The notes beneath the pieces are model-generated. The model was not told the DNA's origin. It did not search any database and saw only the letters and a program-made list of their open reading frames with translations. A stretch of DNA of 64,000 bases, taken from assembly GCA_035556655.1 (NCBI GenBank), contig DATMFW010000024.1, positions 1 through 64,000 on the forward strand. Reading direction: 5' to 3'. This document shows positions 61,307 through 64,000 of the stretch, piece after piece. Origin of the DNA: JBDSKH01 sp035556655. Its GTDB lineage: Bacteria > Actinomycetota > Actinomycetes > Actinomycetales > Microbacteriaceae. Each line of letters starts with the position of its first letter. The first letter of the stretch is position 1. The position numbers and the translations under genes were made by a program.

Positions 61307-61317
61307 GGGCTTCGCCC

Positions 61318-62391
61318 ATGGCACGTACTCCCTCTCGCCCGGCCCAGCTGCGACGCTGGCGCAAATACCTCGCCGACGAGCGTGCCGAGGCCGCCGTCTA
61401 TCGAGAACTCGCCGACCGCAAGAGCGGCGAGGAGCGCGCGATCCTGCTCGGACTCGCCGAGGCGGAGCGCCGTCACGAACAGCACTGGGTCGACCTGCTC
61501 GGGGATGCGGCGGGCACCCCCCGCACGGATCTGCGGACCCGGTTGCTCGTCTTCCTCGCCCGGAACTTCGGATCGCTGTTCGTCCTGGCGCTGGCGCAGC
61601 GGGCCGAGGCGCGCTCGCCGTACGAGCTCGACGCCGACGCGACCGAGCGCATGGCCGCCGACGAGCGCATCCACGGCGAGGTGGTCCGCGGACTCGCGGC
61701 GCGCGGCCGGATGCGCGCGGCCGGGGGCTTCCGGGCCGCGGTCTTCGGCGCCAACGACGGACTGGTCAGCAACCTCGCACTCGTGCTGGGCGTCGGAGCG
61801 ACCGGCGTCTCGCCGACGACCGTGCTCTTCACGGGCATCGCGGGGCTGCTGGCCGGTGCGCTGTCGATGGGGGCGGGGGAGTACGTGTCGGTGCGGTCGC
61901 AGCGCGAGCTGCTCGACGCATCCCGCCCCGACCCGGCATCGCACTCGGCGCTCGGTCACCTCGATGTCGATGCCAACGAGCTGGCGCTGGTCTATCGCGC
62001 GCGGGGGATGAGCGAGCGGGACGCGGCCGAGCGGGCCCGCCGCGTGCTGGCCACGCTGCATCTCGACAGCGAAGAGCCGGATGCGGTGGGCGCCGACCCC
62101 GCGGACGCGATCGGTTCCGCGTGGGGCGCCGCGATCTCCAGCTTCCTGTTCTTCGGCTCGGGGGCGCTCATCCCGGTGCTGCCCTACCTGTTCGGAGCCT
62201 CGGGACTGACCGCGGTGCTGATCGCCGCGGCGGCGGTGGGGCTGGCCCTGGTGGGCACCGGTGCGGTCGTGGGGGTGCTGTCGGGTGCCTCGCCGGTCAA
62301 GCGGGCTCTGCGGCAGTTGCTGATCGGCTACGGGGCGGCCACCGCCACCTACCTGCTCGGCCTCGCGTTCGGCGCGACCCTGGCGGGTTAG
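61318..62391 (+). CDS. ferritin-like domain fused to VIT1/CCC1 metal transporter
   Basis: 357 residues. The N-terminal ~140 residues are a rubrerythrin-like helical bundle (LADERAEAAVYRELADRKSGEERAILLGLAEAERRHEQHW with E...ExxH spacing; AADERIHGEVV). The rest is a VIT1/CCC1 domain: FRAAVFGANDGLVSNLALVLGVGATG, then GLLAGALSMGAGEYVSVRSQRELL, and two C-terminal hairpins. VIT1 proteins export Fe(II) or Mn(II) from the cytosol, and the ferritin-like part probably oxidises or delivers the metal. The stop overlaps the convergent gene end. Confidence 0.9.
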   Translation: MARTPSRPAQLRRWRKYLADERAEAAVYRELADRKSGEERAILLGLAEAERRHEQHWVDLLGDAAGTPRTDLRTRLLVFLARNFGSLFVLALAQRAEARSPYELDADATERMAADERIHGEVVRGLAARGRMRAAGGFRAAVFGANDGLVSNLALVLGVGATGVSPTTVLFTGIAGLLAGALSMGAGEYVSVRSQRELLDASRPDPASHSALGHLDVDANELALVYRARGMSERDAAERARRVLATLHLDSEEPDAVGADPADAIGSAWGAAISSFLFFGSGALIPVLPYLFGASGLTAVLIAAAAVGLALVGTGAVVGVLSGASPVKRALRQLLIGYGAATATYLLGLAFGATLAG

Positions 62392-62699
62392 AGCGCCGCG
62401 GCCCCGGCGGCGCGCAGGGTCTCGTTGAGCCGCCGGACCAGGCGGGCGGCGGTCTCGGTGGTGAGGTCGATGCCCTCGACCCCGTCGCCGATGTAGACCG
62501 CCACCACGGGGTCGCCGTCGTCGGCGTGCAGCTCGACCAGCAACTCGATGCCGTGCGCGTCGTGCGGCGCGGTGCCGCGGATCGCGATCCCGGGGATCAT
62601 CGCGGTGGCGCCACGGTGACGGACGGGGCCGCCCTCCTCGTCGGCGGTATGGTCGGCGACGCACCAGGGCGGGCACGTCCGCCTGCGCGGCTGCTGCAT
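62388..62699 (-). CDS. DUF6907-type small protein
   Basis: 103 residues. RRTCPPWCVADHTADEEGGPVRHRGA (residues 7-32) is the CPxWC...H pattern of DUF6907, widespread in actinobacteria and of unknown function. The rest is a beta-rich segment (GIELLVELHADDGDPVVAVYIGDG) and an amphipathic C-terminal helix. The cysteines and histidines could bind a metal. It overlaps the VIT1 gene end by four bases. Confidence 0.75.
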   Translation of the reverse strand: MQQPRRRTCPPWCVADHTADEEGGPVRHRGATAMIPGIAIRGTAPHDAHGIELLVELHADDGDPVVAVYIGDGVEGIDLTTETAARLVRRLNETLRAAGAAAL

Positions 62700-62802
62700 G
62701 CGACTGCCTCCTCGATCTGTGCGTGCAGGCTAGGTCCGGGCGGCGACATCGCCCGCGGATCTGGGGAGGACCCGACTCCGCGCGAGGAGTTGAGGGAGGG
62801 TC

Positions 62803-62845
62803 GAGGGAACCCCGGATTCCGAGGTGGGGAGGCCGAGGTTCCCTC
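62803..62845. repeat. 9-bp inverted repeat upstream of the XRE regulator
   Basis: GAGGGAACC (62803-62811) and GGTTCCCTC (62837-62845) are perfect reverse complements around a 25-base loop. They lie in the 207-base divergent gap between the DUF6907 and XRE genes, which otherwise holds only promoter-like sequence. Function unknown. Confidence 0.5.
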
Positions 62846-62852
62846 AAGCCCC

Positions 62853-62889
62853 GATACTACTCATCGGTGTGTAGACTTTCAAGTATCAT
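62853..62889 (+). promoter_or_regulatory. candidate promoter/operator of the XRE regulator
   Basis: TAGACT (62872-62877) or TATCAT (62884-62889) could be the -10 box. Around them are ACTT-TC-AAGT (62875-62884) and the wider pair GATACT ... AGTATC (62853-62887), which could serve autoregulation. Confidence 0.4.
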
Positions 62890-62906
62890 CCCGACATCGT
62901 TGACCC

Positions 62907-63128
62907 GTGGAAGGTGACCTGCAGCGCATCGCCGGTGTCAACATCCGGGCCTATCGCAAAGAACGCGGCGTCAGCCAAGAGGAGCTGGCCGACACGCTCG
63001 GCGTACACCGTACCTACATGGGCGGCGTCGAGCGCGGTGAGCGCAACCTGACGTTGCGATCGCTCGAACGTCTCGCGCAGCGCATGGGCGTCGACCCGGT
63101 CGACCTGCTCCGGCCGCCGAGCGCGTAG
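62907..63128 (+). CDS. small XRE-family regulator (controller-protein-like)
   Basis: 73 residues that are almost entirely a helix-turn-helix domain: IRAYRKERGVSQEELADTLGVHRTYMGGVERGERNLTLRSLERLAQRMGVDPVDLL. This length and the YMGGVERGERN turn resemble controller (C) proteins of restriction-modification systems, but many stand-alone XRE regulators look the same. An adenine methyltransferase gene lies 260 bases downstream on the other strand. GTG start; no ribosome binding site is seen. Confidence 0.8.
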   Translation: MEGDLQRIAGVNIRAYRKERGVSQEELADTLGVHRTYMGGVERGERNLTLRSLERLAQRMGVDPVDLLRPPSA

Positions 63129-63209
63129 CGCCGGCGCGACGGCCCCCGCGCGAGGGTCGCCCGAATGCGGGACTGCCGGGCGCACGCCCACGGGCGTACC
63201 GTCCCCGAC

Positions 63210-63374
63210 ATGTCCGACGAACGCGAGATCACCCGGAGCCGCGCGCGCGTGCTGGACGCCGTACCCGAAACCGCATTCACCTGGCCAGAGTGCGACATCT
63301 GCCACGCGCCGATGGACTTCCACTCGATCCACGACGACCCGACGTGGTTCTGCGGAGAGTGCGGAACGGTCTGA
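63210..63374 (+). CDS. 54-residue zinc-ribbon protein
   Basis: From ATG 63210 (a longer frame from 63165 is possible). It has two CxxC knuckles, CDIC and CGEC, separated by 18 residues (HAPMDFHSIHDDPTWF), which fits a single zinc ribbon. A basic helical N-terminus (REITRSRARVLDAV) precedes it. It may bind nucleic acid or protein; function unknown. It converges on the methyltransferase gene. Confidence 0.6.
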   Translation: MSDEREITRSRARVLDAVPETAFTWPECDICHAPMDFHSIHDDPTWFCGECGTV

Positions 63375-63387
63375 CCGCCGTCCGTGC

Positions 63388-64000
63388 TCAGAACAACGCG
63401 AGCGCCTTCGCCGCAGCGGGGGCGCTCGCGGCCACGGCCACCGCCGCCTCGACCCTTTCAGTCGACCCGGCGATGAACAGGTACTCGGTGTTGCGCAGAT
63501 GCGATACCGCCCCGACCTTCACGCCCGAGGGGTTGTAGATGCCGATCTGGGCTCCCACGTAGCGCTTGGAATCGAACGCCACCATGCGCACATCCTCGTG
63601 GCCGGCATCGTGCAACGCCCCGAGCATCTGCTCGGCGGTGATCCACGACTCATCGTTGTACGAGACCACCACCGTCTCGGCGTTCGCCGCCCTCAGGAGG
63701 GCGCGGAACGCATCCGGCATCTCGCGCTTCTTGTTGAACACGCTCTTGGTCGCCTCGTCGCGGCTGTCGATGCGCTTGCGGGCGACCCCGTAGGCCTCGG
63801 GGGCGTCCCAGCGGACCAGGGTCTCCCAGATGTGGTAGTTCGTGAAGTACCGGTGCTGGTTATACGGGGGGTCGAGGTACATCAGGTCGGTGCGCGGCAG
63901 CTCGTGCACCAGCTGCGTCGCATCTCCCCGGCGGGTGTGCCCCGGACCGGCGATCAGTTCGGGCCGGCGGAGCTCGAGGTCGTTGAACGCCCGCGGGGCC
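63388..64000 (-). CDS. adenine-specific DNA methyltransferase, N-terminus outside window
   Basis: The frame is open to base 64000, so the start is missing; 204 residues are visible. RAFNDLELRRPELIAGPGHTRRGDATQLVHELP leads into motif IV DLMYLDPPYNQHRYFTNYH, the DPPY catalytic motif of N6-adenine (D12/Dam-like) methyltransferases. ETVVVSYNDESWITAEQML and the DSKRYVG / NTEYLFIAG ending follow. An SAM-binding FxGxG motif should lie off the edge. It may be a solitary methylase or part of a restriction-modification or other defence locus beyond the window. Confidence 0.87.
   Translation of the reverse strand, partial: APRAFNDLELRRPELIAGPGHTRRGDATQLVHELPRTDLMYLDPPYNQHRYFTNYHIWETLVRWDAPEAYGVARKRIDSRDEATKSVFNKKREMPDAFRALLRAANAETVVVSYNDESWITAEQMLGALHDAGHEDVRMVAFDSKRYVGAQIGIYNPSGVKVGAVSHLRNTEYLFIAGSTERVEAAVAVAASAPAAAKALALF

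Overview
The window is chromosomal DNA from a high-GC Gram-positive actinobacterium. Microbacteriaceae, probably Microbacterium, is the best guess. The evidence is the strong G/C third-position bias, frequent GTG starts, many TANNNT boxes six or seven bases before start codons (leaderless transcription), an actinobacterial gene order (guaB3-glpD...SURF1-DUF3817-guaA; PerM-like gene-purN-purH), HspR-type heat-shock control, and repeated palindromes of the GATCGAGTAG...GAGATC type. The species is inferred from memory, not from a search.

Layout. 1-10 kb: an edge-truncated AbiEi/DUF559-type protein, a MalY-like aminotransferase, guaB3, glpD, a KhtTU-like K+/H+ antiporter, SURF1, a DUF3817 protein and guaA. 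10-18 kb: small envelope proteins, a Bax-inhibitor-1 protein, a glycerophosphodiesterase, a second AbiEi/DUF559 protein bracketed by two ~80-bp terminal-inverted-repeat elements, a PcrA/UvrD helicase and an MpaB-family protein. 18-28.5 kb: sucCD, a tandem pair of secreted TAP-like hydrolases, a DUF4166 protein, a PerM-like membrane protein, purN, purH and a dimethylargininase. 28.5-41 kb: a heterodimeric ABC exporter behind a 25-codon leader ORF, a dead VOC gene, an alkyltransferase-like protein, a GNAT, icd, a GAF/SGNH protein, a YdeI-like protein, a NUDIX hydrolase, hsp20, and an operon for flavin-based electron transfer (FMN-binding lipoprotein, ApbE, NqrB/RnfD-like membrane flavoreductase).

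41-50.8 kb is an amino-sugar locus: ROK regulator, an ABC importer without its ATPase, GH3 hexosaminidase, ROK kinase, nagB, and convergent nagA with purU. Together they import a GlcNAc oligomer, cleave it, phosphorylate GlcNAc, deacetylate it and deaminate it to fructose-6-phosphate. 50.8-57 kb: an MFS exporter, an NCS1 permease-cysteine hydrolase-PfkB kinase operon, then a ZTP riboswitch controlling glyA-folD. 57-61 kb: a galactose divergon (galT-galK against a DeoR regulator and galM). 61-64 kb: a ferritin-like/VIT1 fusion, small regulatory and zinc-ribbon proteins, and an adenine DNA methyltransferase running off the right edge.

No gene-free gap exceeds about 275 bases. The gaps hold terminators, operators, a riboswitch, palindromic repeats and the inverted-repeat elements. 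No tRNA, rRNA, CRISPR array or intact insertion sequence was seen. The points most worth a second look are the paired 80-bp elements around the second AbiEi/DUF559 gene, a shared palindrome at the icd and sucC promoters, tandem operators before a small secreted protein, bidirectional leaderless promoters, and the flavin electron-transfer operon.
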